This document shows, piece by piece, positions 1-9,033 of a DNA stretch of 64,000 nucleotides. The stretch lies in contig NZ_WEGL01000014.1 of assembly GCF_009604455.1 (NCBI RefSeq), positions 31,299 through 95,298 of the forward strand, in the 5' to 3' direction. Made by a program: the position numbers and the translations under genes. The DNA comes from Streptomyces sp. RB17. GTDB taxonomy: Bacteria; Actinomycetota; Actinomycetes; Streptomycetales; Streptomycetaceae. The stretch's first letter is position 1. Every line of letters begins with the position of its first letter. A model generated the notes under the pieces. It saw only the letters and a program-made list of their open reading frames with translations. It was not told where the DNA came from and searched no databases.

Positions 1-225
1 AGAATTAACACCTTCTCGGCGAATGTGGTGACCACACACAGGCTAGACGCAGGATCCTGCTGGCCTCATCTTCGCCGCCGGCCCGAACCAGCCGGTCAGC
101 GCCAAGGTTGGCGCAGGCGCTGCGAACGGTGAGGTCGGCGATCCGTCGTGTGCGTCGAACGCTGGACGTCCGCGCCCTTTCCGTCTCGTCGCTGGAGGAC
201 GCGGTGACCGATCCCGACCGTGCAG

Positions 226-655
226 ACGTCCGATACACCCTGGGTATCGCACCCGGCTCGCTCTCGGCCGTGGGGCACGCCCCGCAGCTCGTGCGGAACC
301 CGCTCGGCTTCTTCCGTAACCTTCCCGGCCACGGTGACCTCGTCCGTCTCCGGCTCGGTTCGATACCCGCGCGTGTGCCACCACGAGCTTGTGCACCGGA
401 TGCTCCAAGATCCCCGTACCTATGACAAGGGTGGAAAGATCCAAAAGACGGCCCGCCAGCTGCTGGCTACCGGCGTGATCACCACTGCGTATGCAGGGCA
501 ACGTGAGCAGCGGCGGATGATGCAGCCGGCATTTCATCAGGCCCGGCTGCCGGGTACGTCGAGGCGATGACCAACTGCAGCCGGGAGGTCGTCACCAACT
601 GGAAGCCTGGTCAGATCATCGACGTGAACAACGAGATGCTCACGTCCGCATGCCC
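226..655 (+). pseudogene. Cytochrome P450 N-terminal remnant, frameshifted
   Basis: Three consecutive stretches in two frames together read like the first ~140 residues of a bacterial P450. The first has APGSLSAVGHAPQLVRNP and FFRNLPGHGDLVRLRLG (about 240-370). The second has HELVHRMLQDPRTYDKGG and REQRRMMQPAFHQ (about 370-545). The third, back in the first frame, has YVEAMTNCSREVVTNW and IIDVNNEMLTSA (555-645). Two compensating frameshifts are needed, near 370 and 550. Nothing resembling the I-helix, ExxR or heme-Cys regions follows, because a hairpin begins at 692. It is therefore a truncated, broken gene. The family assignment rests on the typical P450 N-terminal order (polar loop, R-L-G strand, B/C helix, QRRMMQPAFH). 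No redox partner is adjacent; the ferredoxin at 5.6 kb is too far to link. Confidence 0.7.
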
Positions 656-691
656 CCAGGCCAGGGCCGCCCGTCTGAAGGACCGCCCACT

Positions 692-726
692 ATGGGCCCC
701 GCGCTAACCAGCAGCGCGGGGCCCAT
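692..726. terminator. Perfect 14-bp-stem hairpin
   Basis: Arms 692-705 and 713-726 are perfectly complementary (ATGGGCCCCGCGCT and its reverse complement) around a 7-nt loop. No T-tract follows, which is usual for Streptomyces terminators. It closes the P450 remnant region. Confidence 0.6.
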
Positions 727-1020
727 GCTCGTCCATGAACGCCGTCGTGTGCCCGGGAAGCAAGGAGATCGACGCTGGCCCCAGCGGCCGACCGGTTATT
801 GCGGGATCTCGGGTGCCGGGCTGCCGGCGATTGCCGGTGAAGCGGGCCACGAGGCTGTCCGCCATGCCAGTCACGAGTGGGCGAGAAGTCAACTCCATCT
901 CAGCCAGCCCGGACCCGGTTGAGCACCGGTTCGGTCCGGGTCCAGCGAGTGGCAGCCAGGCCGGGGCCGGCAGAGGATCAGCGCGTGTGTGCGGGGCCAT
1001 GCCGTTGAGGAGGCCCGGAC
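727..1020. other. Gap between the P450 scar and the FUSC gene
   Basis: No convincing coding sequence on either strand; the open frames here lack recognisable motifs. The only clear signal is the GAGGAGG ribosome-binding site just before the ATG at 1021. Confidence 0.4.
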
Positions 1021-3139
1021 ATGCGCTGGTGGTCGTCGCTGATCACGATCGGCCGGGACGGACTGCGCATTCAACGTGCGTTCGCGGCCCCGTCGGCGAT
1101 CGTGCGGGCCGTACCGGCGGTGCTGCTCGCCACCGTCCTCGGGCTGCTGCTGGACGACCCGCTGGCCGGGGCCATGGCCAGCGTCGGTGCGTTCATCTGC
1201 GGCATCGGTACGCTGCTGAGCCCGCTGCGGCACCCGGTGGTGAACGCGGTCGGGATGGCGGCGGCCTTCAGCGCCATGGCGGTGCTGGGGGCCCTGGTGC
1301 ACGGCACCACCTGGTTGTTCCTGCTGCTGCTCGCGGGCGCGGCGTTCGTGGTCGGGCTGTGGCGAACGGTGGGCGTCGCGCCCGGCATCCGGGGCTGCCT
1401 CGCGGTCATCGTGCTGATGATCACGGCTGATCTCGCCCCCGACGTGCACGGCGGCCTGGTGATGGCCAGGTGGATCGCGGTCGGGACCGGTCTCGTCGTC
1501 GTGGTGCGGTTGCTCCCGCCGTACGGTCCGCGGTTCGCCTCCCAGCGCCGTGCTCTTGCCGCCCTGTACCAGTCACTCGCCGAGGCCTCGGTCGCTGCCG
1601 GGTCCGACGCCGTGAGCGAGGCCGCTCCGTTCACGGCGACCCGGCACGCCCTGGACCTGCTGCCGCAGTTCAGCCGGCCGGCCGCGGCGGCCATGTTCGG
1701 ACTGCTGGGCGAGGCTGAGCGCATCCGCCGCGCGCTGCACACCGTACGGGTCACGGCATCCGCGGCGGCAGCGGCCGGGAACCAGAAGGTCCTGGTCGGC
1801 CCCGCTCAAGTGCTGGGGAACATCTCCCGCACGGTGGCCACAGGCCGCGAGCACCGCACCCCCGGGGGAGGTCTGGGCCGTCCTGGAATCGGCGGCGGAC
1901 GACTTGCCCGTACGCGCCCCGCGCGACCTGACTGCACGGCTGCGGCTGGCCGAGCAACTGGCCCGGCGCTCGACGGAGGGCCGCGTCGGCGATGTGCTGG
2001 AACCTCACACCGAGGTGCCGGGCCTGTACGCGGGCACCCCCTCCGTGGCACGCACCGCCCGGCGGATCCCGGCGCAGCTGCATCTCCAGTCACCGATCTT
2101 CCGCCACGCGGTGCGGCTCGCCGTGGGCGTGGTGCTCGCCGAGGTCATCGGCCGGTCGATCGGCGGCTGGGGCGGGCTGGGCATCTCCGCGCGCGGCTTC
2201 TGGGTGGCCCTGACCACCATGCTGGTGCTCTTCCCCGGGTACGGGCACACCATGGCCCGCGGCTGGGGACGGGCGACCGGGGCCGTGCTGGGCGGCCTCT
2301 TCGCCTGGGTGCTCTCCTTGCCGCACTGGTCGCCCGCCGGCCTTGCGGTCGCGTCGGTGGTGCTGGCCGCGGCGTCGTTCGCGACGTTGCGGACCGGGCA
2401 GCTGATGCTCAACCTGTGGCTGACCACCTGGATCGTCTTCCTGATCCACCACGTCGGCGGGCTGCCCGGGCCCACGGCGTGGGCGCGGGCCGCCGACACG
2501 GTGGTCGGCGCGGTGCTGGCGATACTCATCTTCCTGGTCTGGCCGACGTGGTCCACCCGGCGGCTGCCGGGCCTGCTCGCGGAGTGGCTGCGGGTGCAGG
2601 ACCGGCTGCTGCCCGAGCTGCTGACCGGCTACGCCGACGTCGGGGCGACCGACCTGGCAGCTGTCGACGCGCTGCGGGCGCGGTCACGGCAGGTCCGGGA
2701 GCACATGGAGGCCGCGGTGGAGCAGTCGCACGCCGAACCCGCCGGGCACCGCAGGCCCTGGACGAGTACGCAGCTGGAGCGGATCAGGGCTCAGGTCTCC
2801 AGGGTCGCCGGATGTGCCACCCTGCTGGGCGAACACCTGCCGCGTACCTCGCAGGAAATCGTGCCGGAGCTGACCGAACTGGCCGATCCGCTGCACGAAC
2901 ACCTCACCGCCCTGGCCCGCGCCGCCGCCGGAGCTGAGACCGTGGCCCCGGGGGCGTTGCGGTCGGTGTACGACTCCTTCACCGCCCGCTCCGGTCTGCC
3001 GGCCGAGAGGTCGGACGGCTCCGGAAGCGCTGCGACCGGCCGGGCCGTCGCCCTGAGCGCCGCGACCGTCGACGCCGTCGAGGCCCTGACCGCCACCATC
3101 GCCTCCCGCCACCGCCCCGGTCGTCACACGGCAGCGTGA
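1021..3139 (+). pseudogene. FUSC-family aromatic-acid exporter-like membrane protein, one frameshift
   Basis: Two overlapping frames together give a ~705-residue integral membrane protein of the fusaric-acid/aromatic-acid exporter (FUSC) type. The first half starts at ATG 1021 behind GAGGAGG. It has about six hydrophobic segments (e.g. AVPAVLLATVLGLLLDD, TTWLFLLLLAGAAFVVGLW) and a soluble linker. The second half, from about 1859, has a second membrane block (LAVGVVLAEVIGRSIGGW, LTTMLVLFPGYGHTMARGW, LWLTTWIVFLIHHVGG) and a helical C-terminus ending at 3139. The halves are joined at a C5G5 run at 1859-1868. A one-base change there restores a continuous reading (GREHRT then PPGEVWAVLESAADDLPVR). 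It is either a real frameshift or a sequencing slip. A second, intact FUSC gene lies at 51.7-54.0 kb. Confidence 0.75.
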
Positions 3140-3286
3140 GCCTCAGGCCCGCCGGCCGCCATGGCCATGGCTCTCCGTGCCGGCAGGTCGTCTGTGCGCC
3201 TGGACGCACGGTCGGATGTCCGGCGTTTCCGGGACGAGACGAGACCGATGCCCGCGATGCCTATGCGGTTGGACAGGTTGATGCAC

Positions 3287-5245
3287 TCATCTGCGGATGA
3301 TGTGGTCCGACGGATACGGGGTGGCCGGCGTGACCGGCGGACCTCCGGCCTGCGCCGTCATCGGTTGTGCGTAGAGATAGGGAACCGGGACCGGTGAGGT
3401 GGGAGGGAAACCTGGTACGGCGGCGTCGAGATGGGCATCCAGGCTCAGTGCGGCGGAGACGAGGGCGAGGTGGGTCAACGCCTGCGGGAAGTTGCCGAGT
3501 TGCTCGCCGGTCAGTCCGATTTCCTCGGAGTACAGACCGAGATGATTGGCGTAGGTGAGCATCTTCTCGAAGACGAATCGCCCCTCACTCAGATGGCCGG
3601 CGCGGGCGAGGGCCTCGACGTACCAGAACGTGCACGCCGAGAAAGTGCCTTCGGACCCGCGCAGCCCGTCCGGAGAGGCAGAGGGGTCGTACCGGTACAC
3701 GAGGCCGTCGGACACGAGATCTTTCTTGATCGCGTCCAGGGTCGAGAGCCACCGCGGGTCCTGCGGGGGGATGAACCCTACCGCGGGCATCCGCAGCAGC
3801 GCGGAGTCCAGGACCTCGCTTCCCAGGTACTGGGTGAACGCGGCACGCTCCTCACTCCAACCCCGCTGCAGGATCTGCCAGTAGATGGCGTCGCGTTGCC
3901 TGGTCCAGCGCTGCACCTCACCGGGGCGGCCGCTCCGGGCGGCCATACGGACGGCCCGGTCCAACGCGATCCAGCTCATGAGCCGCCCATAGGTGAAGTC
4001 CTTGTCACCGCCCCGCGTTTCCCAGATGCCGGCTTCGGGACGGTCCCAGTTCTCGCACACCCAGTCCACCGTGTTGATCAGTGCCTCCCAGATGCGGCAG
4101 GTCGCCGGCAGACCGCGCAGGTCGGCGAAATGGAGGCACTCGAGCGCCGATCCGTAGATGTCGAGCTGCAACTGGTCAGCGGCACCGTTACCGACCCGCA
4201 CCGGAGCTGAGGACCGGTAGCCCTCCCAGTGCCCGAGAGTCTGCTCCGCCAGGTCGGAGGAGCCGTCGACGCGGTACATGACCTTGAGAGGGTGCCCGCC
4301 CGATCCGGCGGCCTCCTGTACGCGGTCGCCCAGCCACTCGGTGAACGCCATGGCCTCGTCGGTGAATCCCAGTCCGAGCAGCGCGTGCAGGGACAGGGAG
4401 GCATCACGCACCCAGGCGTAGCGATAGTCCCAGTTGCGCTCGCCTCCGACCTGTTCAGGCAGGCTGGTGGTCGGGGCCGCGACCATGGCCCCGGACGGGG
4501 CATATGTCATCAGTTTGAGCGTCATGGCAGAGCGGTTGATCGTCTCCCGCCACCGTCCGGTGTAGCGCGAATGCGCCAGCCAGCTGTGCCAGAAGGCGAT
4601 GGTGTCCTCCAGAAGGCGCTCGCATTCTTCCGGCGGAACGATGCGGGGCGGACCGTCGGCGAACGTCTCCAACACGAGGCCGCGGGTCATACCGGCTCGC
4701 AGCCTTATGGACATGACCGCTTTTCCTGCGTGGATTCTTCGGTCGTCCAGGCGCTCGTCGTCGAGTGTGTCCACCACGTGGATGGTCAAGTCCGCGTCCC
4801 GGCCGGCGAAATGCCAGCCGCCCATGGACGACGTGACCTCATGCGGTTGCCGCGCGTAGTCGAACCGCGGGGCGATCTCGATGTCGAACGAGATCTCGCC
4901 GCGCGTGCAGCGCAGCATGCGGACCAGCCGGTGCTTGTTCGTCGGACTGCGTGGCGAGGCAGGAGGCATGAAATCCACGACTGAGCCGACGCCTTGCTCG
5001 GTCATGAATCTGGTGAGCAGCACACAGGTGTCCGGGTAGTAGAGCTGCTTGGTCGCATACGTCGGCGCCTGGGGAGTGATCGTCCAGTGACCGCCGCTGT
5101 CACCGTCGAGCAGTGCTGCGAAGATGCTCGGTGAGTCGAATCGTGGGCTGCAGAACCAGTCGATCGTTCCCTCGGTGGACACCAGGGCGGCCGTGTGCAG
5201 GTCACCGATGAGTCCGTGGTCTTCGATCAGCGGATGCTCGTTCAT
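3287..5245 (-). CDS. GH15-family glycoside hydrolase (glucoamylase/trehalase-like)
   Basis: A protein of 652 residues. The start at 5245 is chosen because GGGAAGAG lies just upstream and MNEHPLIEDHGLIGDLHTAA is the usual N-terminus of the family; an upstream ATG at 5365 would add a non-homologous 40-residue tail. The N-terminal beta-domain has TIDWFCSPRFDSPSIFAALL. The (alpha/alpha)6 barrel carries the hallmark GGERNWDYRYAWVRDASLSL near residues 290-310 and, near the C-terminus, EGTFSACTFWYVEALARAG. Actinobacterial members of this subgroup are alpha,alpha-trehalases or alpha-glucosidases. Without a signal peptide the enzyme is probably cytoplasmic. It stands alone, with no maltose or trehalose genes beside it, so the exact substrate is inferred only to class level. 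Confidence 0.88.
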   Translation of the reverse strand: MNEHPLIEDHGLIGDLHTAALVSTEGTIDWFCSPRFDSPSIFAALLDGDSGGHWTITPQAPTYATKQLYYPDTCVLLTRFMTEQGVGSVVDFMPPASPRSPTNKHRLVRMLRCTRGEISFDIEIAPRFDYARQPHEVTSSMGGWHFAGRDADLTIHVVDTLDDERLDDRRIHAGKAVMSIRLRAGMTRGLVLETFADGPPRIVPPEECERLLEDTIAFWHSWLAHSRYTGRWRETINRSAMTLKLMTYAPSGAMVAAPTTSLPEQVGGERNWDYRYAWVRDASLSLHALLGLGFTDEAMAFTEWLGDRVQEAAGSGGHPLKVMYRVDGSSDLAEQTLGHWEGYRSSAPVRVGNGAADQLQLDIYGSALECLHFADLRGLPATCRIWEALINTVDWVCENWDRPEAGIWETRGGDKDFTYGRLMSWIALDRAVRMAARSGRPGEVQRWTRQRDAIYWQILQRGWSEERAAFTQYLGSEVLDSALLRMPAVGFIPPQDPRWLSTLDAIKKDLVSDGLVYRYDPSASPDGLRGSEGTFSACTFWYVEALARAGHLSEGRFVFEKMLTYANHLGLYSEEIGLTGEQLGNFPQALTHLALVSAALSLDAHLDAAVPGFPPTSPVPVPYLYAQPMTAQAGGPPVTPATPYPSDHIIRR

Positions 5246-5637
5246 GGGGTCTCTTCCCGACGTGCCTGGCGTCAGCGATGCCGCCGTCGCTAGCGACCAT
5301 GCGACTTGAGGGCATGCCACGCGCCCCACCTCCAGACTGCCCGGCGTGCGCAGGCTTCGCATCACTCCTGGAAGCGGAGCATCTGCGGGCCCGGTACCTA
5401 CGGTGACGATGTCCTGCGGGGACGGAGTGCTCGGCGGGGCTGGACACCGCAGACACGGGGGCGGTGCTCGTCCCCCAGCTGCTCACGTTCACGGTGATGC
5501 CGCGCTGCTCCCGCGTTGCGTGGCCCTCCCGCCGAGCTGATCCTGTAGAGGAGGCATGCCGACCGTTCGAGTGAACCGAACGCACAGGGCTGCGTGACCT
5601 GCGGACTTCGTGGCCCGAGTGAGGGAGCGGGGTTCAG
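5246..5637. other. Intergenic region between divergent GH15 and ferredoxin genes
   Basis: About 390 bp without a supported gene. It must hold the divergent promoters. I did not find a strong -35/-10 pair. The ferredoxin ribosome-binding site GAGGGAG lies at about 5621-5627. Confidence 0.4.
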
Positions 5638-5865
5638 ATGAGGCTTGTCGTCGATCTCAACCGGTGTCAGGGATTCGCGAAGTGCGCCTTCCTCGCCCTG
5701 GACGTCTTCACTCTTCACGGCGAGGAGGCGCTGCTCTACACCTCCCGCTTCGACGAGGCACTGCGTGACCAGGTGGAACAAGCCGTGGCCGCCTGCCCGG
5801 TCCAGGCCATTCTCGCCGACTTCTCCGACGAACCGACGAAGGGGGTGGAGGGCCGTGTCGGCTGA
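5638..5865 (+). CDS. Small [3Fe-4S]-type ferredoxin
   Basis: A 75-residue acidic protein with the pattern of P450- or dioxygenase-linked actinobacterial ferredoxins. Cys10-x5-Cys16 (RCQGFAKC) sits near the start and a Cys-Pro (AACPVQAI) near residue 53. This spacing and count suit a [3Fe-4S] or incomplete [4Fe-4S] cluster. GAGGGAG precedes the ATG. The last 11 bases overlap the GTG start of the reductase that follows, so the two were a translationally coupled electron-transfer pair. The reductase is broken, so the ferredoxin may be an orphan. No intact oxygenase is adjacent. Confidence 0.85.
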   Translation: MRLVVDLNRCQGFAKCAFLALDVFTLHGEEALLYTSRFDEALRDQVEQAVAACPVQAILADFSDEPTKGVEGRVG

Positions 5866-6490
5866 CACCGGTGCCGAGGCCCTCCGGCGGGAGGGACGCA
5901 TCGTCGTCGTCGGTGCCTCGCTGGCCGGACTGCGCGCGGCGGAGGCTGCGCGACCGGGGCTTCACCGGGTCGCTCACCCTGATCGGTGACGAGCCGTACG
6001 AGCCGTACGAGCCGTACGACCGGCCCCCGCTGTCCAAGCAGGTGCTGCTGGGGTTGGAGGACGCCGAGGCGACCGCGCTGCCGCGTAGGCGTGACATCGA
6101 CGCCGAATGGCGTCTGGGCGTGGCCGCCGCGGGCCTGGACCGAAACGCCAGGCAGGTGATCCTGACGGACGGCGACACCGTGCCCTACGACCGACTGCTG
6201 ATCACCACCGGTACCAGGGCCCGGCCCTGGTTCCATCCAGAACAGGCGGCTCTGGACGGGGTTTTCGTGCTGCGTACCCGCGACGACTCCGCACGGCTGT
6301 GCCGGAAACTCGCCTCCAGCCCACGTCGGACGCTGGTGATCGGCGCCGGTTTCACGGGCTCCGAGATCGCCTCCGTCTGCCGGGAGCGCGGCCTGGAGGT
6401 GACGGTCGTCGAACGCGGCCCGGCACCCCTGGTCGGCGTCCTCGGCGGGGTGCTCGCTGCGGTGGCGGCCCGGCTGCAGCACGATCAAGG
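5855..6490 (+). pseudogene. FAD-dependent ferredoxin reductase, frameshifted and 3'-truncated
   Basis: Starts at GTG 5855, overlapping the ferredoxin. The first frame gives the FAD Rossmann strand RIVVVGASLAGLRAAE. At about 5940 two bases are missing, or one is added, and the reading continues in the next frame with LRDRGFTGSLTLIGDEPYE, then DRPPLSKQVLLGLE, TTGTRARPWFH, and the NAD(P) site RTLVIGAGFTGSEIASVCRE. Homology stops near 6480, so roughly half of the usual ~400 residues is lost. A 9-bp unit (gagccgtac) is repeated three times in tandem at about 5991-6017, giving EPYEPYEPYD. The pairing with the ferredoxin is direct. Loss of function is inferred from the two lesions. Confidence 0.8.
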
Positions 6491-6544
6491 GAGAGACGAC
6501 GACGTCGGGCTTCGCCCTGCAGAAGGTCTAGCCACGGCTTGTCG

Positions 6545-6579
6545 GGAGGGCCCGGGCAGTCTCACCGCCCGGGCCCTCC
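6545..6579. terminator. Perfect 13-bp-stem hairpin, bidirectional terminator
   Basis: Arms 6545-6557 (GGAGGGCCCGGGC) and 6567-6579 are exact complements around a 9-nt loop. It lies between the truncated reductase and the 3' end of the minus-strand gene at 6618, and can serve both. Confidence 0.75.
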
Positions 6580-6617
6580 AAGTCCACTTCCTGTGTGCCG
6601 CCAGATCTGTGCCGTAC

Positions 6618-8861
6618 TTACGGGTAGCCCACCAGGTAGGCCACGTTGCTGCTGGGCGTGACCTGGTTGCCGGTGTTGTCGATGATGTGGTTGATGGTGC
6701 CGTCGCCGCCCAGGACCGTGGTGACCATGCTGTGGAACTTCACGGCGGACGTGGTGGGCACCTCGATGGCATGGCCGAGTACGACGGAGGGGTTGTCGCG
6801 GAGGTAGGCGTAGACACCCACGCCCCATGCCTCGTGTGAGGTCACTGAGTTGGCGACCTTGTAGGAGGCGTAGCCGAGATCGCCACCGCTGGTGGTCCAG
6901 CTGGACTGGTCGGGCACGTCGTAGGGGGTTTCGCTCTGGTAGAAGTACGTGCGGCCGCCGTTGCCGTTCCACGTGGTCTGGTACTTCTGGTAATGCTCGA
7001 CCGCCAGGCCGTACATGGTGACGTTGTTGCCGTTGACGATCAGTCCGTTGACGGCCGGGTTGGTCGTCCAGCCCACGCCGTTGGTGTGGTCCGCCCGCCA
7101 CAGCCACAGGTCGTCGCCGACAACGTCGTTGCTGTTGACCACCAGTGTCTGGGTGGCCTTACCGGCGAGGTCGCCGCCGATCCGGAAGAACACGTCGTGC
7201 AGCACGATGGGGTCGGTGGTGTGGCCGGCGGTCGAGCCGGCCGGACCGACCTGCATCAGTATGCTGGAGTTGGTGGTGTTCGCGCTGATCAGCAGCCCCG
7301 CGATGTCGATGCCGTCGACGTCCGACGTGGTGATCGCCGTGACGCCGTTGTCCGGCACGAGGGTGGCCAGACCCAGTCCCAGGACCACCGTGTCGGGGCG
7401 GGTGATGTTCAGTGGGGCGGACAGGTGGTAGACACCCGGCGTGACGATCAGGTTCTTGCCGGCGGCGAGCGCGTTGTTGATCGTCGTGGCGGTGTCACCG
7501 GGCTTGACGATGTAGAACTCGCTGATCGGCAGTGAGGTGCCCGGAGCGGTGCCGTTGGTCCAGTCCGGCCCCTGCACATCGGTGCGTACGGACGGGACGA
7601 ACACCTGCCAGTTGCCCGAGCTGTCGACGTAGAGGAACGGCTTTTCGCGCATCACGGGGCTCTGTGCGACGGTGGTGTACTGCGGGTTGGGGAAGCTGCT
7701 CGCCGGGGCGCCGGTGTCGCTGACGAAGACCATGTTCCAGTTGTGCCCGGTCCAGCCGCCGTTCATGGCGGTGTCCTGGGTGAGGAACTGCTGCTGGGTC
7801 CCGGAGTTGATCTGGCCGGAGACCCGCGAGTCGCCGATGTAGCCGCCGCTGGACCAGTTGGTGCTGGTGCCGTGGGTGTCGTCCCACAGCTTCATGCTGC
7901 CGTGCACGTCCATGCGCCGGAACGGATCGGCCTGCGAGACGGCCCACATGGTGCTGCCCGAACTGGGGCTCACCGACATGTTCTCGACGTCCCGCCAGAA
8001 GTTCTGGGTGGCGTTGCCGTCGCTGGTGTGCCCCTCGACGTGCACACCGCCGCCGGTGATCGACACCTGGTCCGGTGACAGTCCCAGTCCAGAGACCTGG
8101 GTGTAGTAGCCGACGGGTATGTCGACGTTGTACGTGCCGGGAGTGAACAGCAGGGCGTTGCGCTGGGTGCCGAACTCGTTGTTCTGCTGGGCACTGTAGA
8201 CGGAGTTGATCTGCGCCTGGATGGTGGACATCGGCATCGACGGATCGAACACCGTGACGTTGGGGCCGAAGTCGGGGGTGTTGGGCGGCGGAGTGACGCC
8301 GCCGGTGAGCGTGAAGGACTGGGCGGCGGTGCCGTTGCAGGTGTACTGCTGCAGTTGGACGCCGTCGGCGGTGGACGCGGACGGCACATCGAGGCACTTG
8401 CCGCTGTTGCGGTTGACGAAGTGGTACGTCCCGGAGGCCTCGGCGACCGGCAGCCACTGCTGGTTGGCGCCGCCGCCGTAGAGCCACAACTGCGTCAGCG
8501 CGCCGTCGGCGGTGGAGACGTCGGTCTCGTCCCACACTTGGTTCGGCGCGGAGGCCACACCGATCCGGTAGTAGCCGCTGTCGGTCGCGGTGAACTGCCA
8601 GGACTGGGCGCCGGTGCCGTTGCAGGTGTACTGCTGCACAGCGGTGCCGTTACCGGTGGCAGCGGCACGCGCGTCGACACACTTGCCGCTGTTCGCGTTG
8701 ACGACGGTGGTGGGGGCGGTGGGGATGGTCGCGGCACTGGCGCTCGGGGCAGAGACCAGCGCGATGCCGGCGGCGGCCGGCAGCAGGAGCGCCGCCGTGA
8801 GGGCGGTGGTGCGTCTGCGATGAGGGTGGGCTCGGACGAGCACAGCGAGAACGTTGGTCAC
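6618..8861 (-). CDS. Secreted ricin-domain protein with GH55-like beta-helix
   Basis: A protein of 747 residues from GTG 8861, preceded by TAGGAG. The signal peptide (RRRTTALTAALLLPAAAGIA, AxA near 43) leads into a ricin-type lectin domain at about 46-190. That domain has repeated NSGKCVD/NSGKCLD and QQYTCNGTGAQSW motifs, as in CBM13 sugar-binding domains. The remaining ~550 residues (FGPNVTVFDPSMPMSTIQAQ, TPGTYNVDIPVGYYTQVSGL, TLVVNSNDVVGDDLWLWRADH) look like a parallel beta-helix of the GH55 exo-beta-1,3-glucanase group. I infer a secreted polysaccharide-binding, possibly laminarin-degrading enzyme. The catalytic residue was not assigned. Such proteins are sometimes given unrelated names, so the GH55 call is tentative while secretion and the ricin domain are clear. 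Confidence 0.72.
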   Translation of the reverse strand: MTNVLAVLVRAHPHRRRTTALTAALLLPAAAGIALVSAPSASAATIPTAPTTVVNANSGKCVDARAAATGNGTAVQQYTCNGTGAQSWQFTATDSGYYRIGVASAPNQVWDETDVSTADGALTQLWLYGGGANQQWLPVAEASGTYHFVNRNSGKCLDVPSASTADGVQLQQYTCNGTAAQSFTLTGGVTPPPNTPDFGPNVTVFDPSMPMSTIQAQINSVYSAQQNNEFGTQRNALLFTPGTYNVDIPVGYYTQVSGLGLSPDQVSITGGGVHVEGHTSDGNATQNFWRDVENMSVSPSSGSTMWAVSQADPFRRMDVHGSMKLWDDTHGTSTNWSSGGYIGDSRVSGQINSGTQQQFLTQDTAMNGGWTGHNWNMVFVSDTGAPASSFPNPQYTTVAQSPVMREKPFLYVDSSGNWQVFVPSVRTDVQGPDWTNGTAPGTSLPISEFYIVKPGDTATTINNALAAGKNLIVTPGVYHLSAPLNITRPDTVVLGLGLATLVPDNGVTAITTSDVDGIDIAGLLISANTTNSSILMQVGPAGSTAGHTTDPIVLHDVFFRIGGDLAGKATQTLVVNSNDVVGDDLWLWRADHTNGVGWTTNPAVNGLIVNGNNVTMYGLAVEHYQKYQTTWNGNGGRTYFYQSETPYDVPDQSSWTTSGGDLGYASYKVANSVTSHEAWGVGVYAYLRDNPSVVLGHAIEVPTTSAVKFHSMVTTVLGGDGTINHIIDNTGNQVTPSSNVAYLVGYP

Positions 8862-8902
8862 GCGTGTCTCCTAGGCGCCTGCGGGGGCGAGATGTTGATC
8901 GG

Positions 8903-8931
8903 ACGTTAGGCGCCACCCGACAAGCCGTCAA
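8903..8931 (-). promoter_or_regulatory. Sigma70-type promoter for the ricin/GH55-like gene
   Basis: On the minus strand TTGACG (8931-8926), a 17-bp spacer, then TAACGT (8908-8903). Transcription would start about 35 nt before the GTG at 8861. Confidence 0.55.
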
Positions 8932-8976
8932 TATAAGTTGAAAGAAAAGTCGTGAACTATGTTCCGCGCACACAAC

Positions 8977-9018
8977 GACCACTGTCCGCGGGCGTCGTGG
9001 CGCCCGCGGACAGTGGTC
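8977..9018. terminator. Perfect 18-bp-stem hairpin after the S8 protease gene
   Basis: Arms 8977-8994 and 9001-9018 are exact complements with a 6-nt loop (TCGTGG). It begins 15 nt past the stop codon of the minus-strand protease gene, so it is its terminator. Confidence 0.85.
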
Positions 9019-9033
9019 GATCAGCGAATCGGA

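Noticed and set aside
776..1000. Minus-strand frame SRPLVTGMADSLVARFTGNR as a small gene
   Set aside because: No start with a ribosome-binding site and no family match. Left as intergenic.
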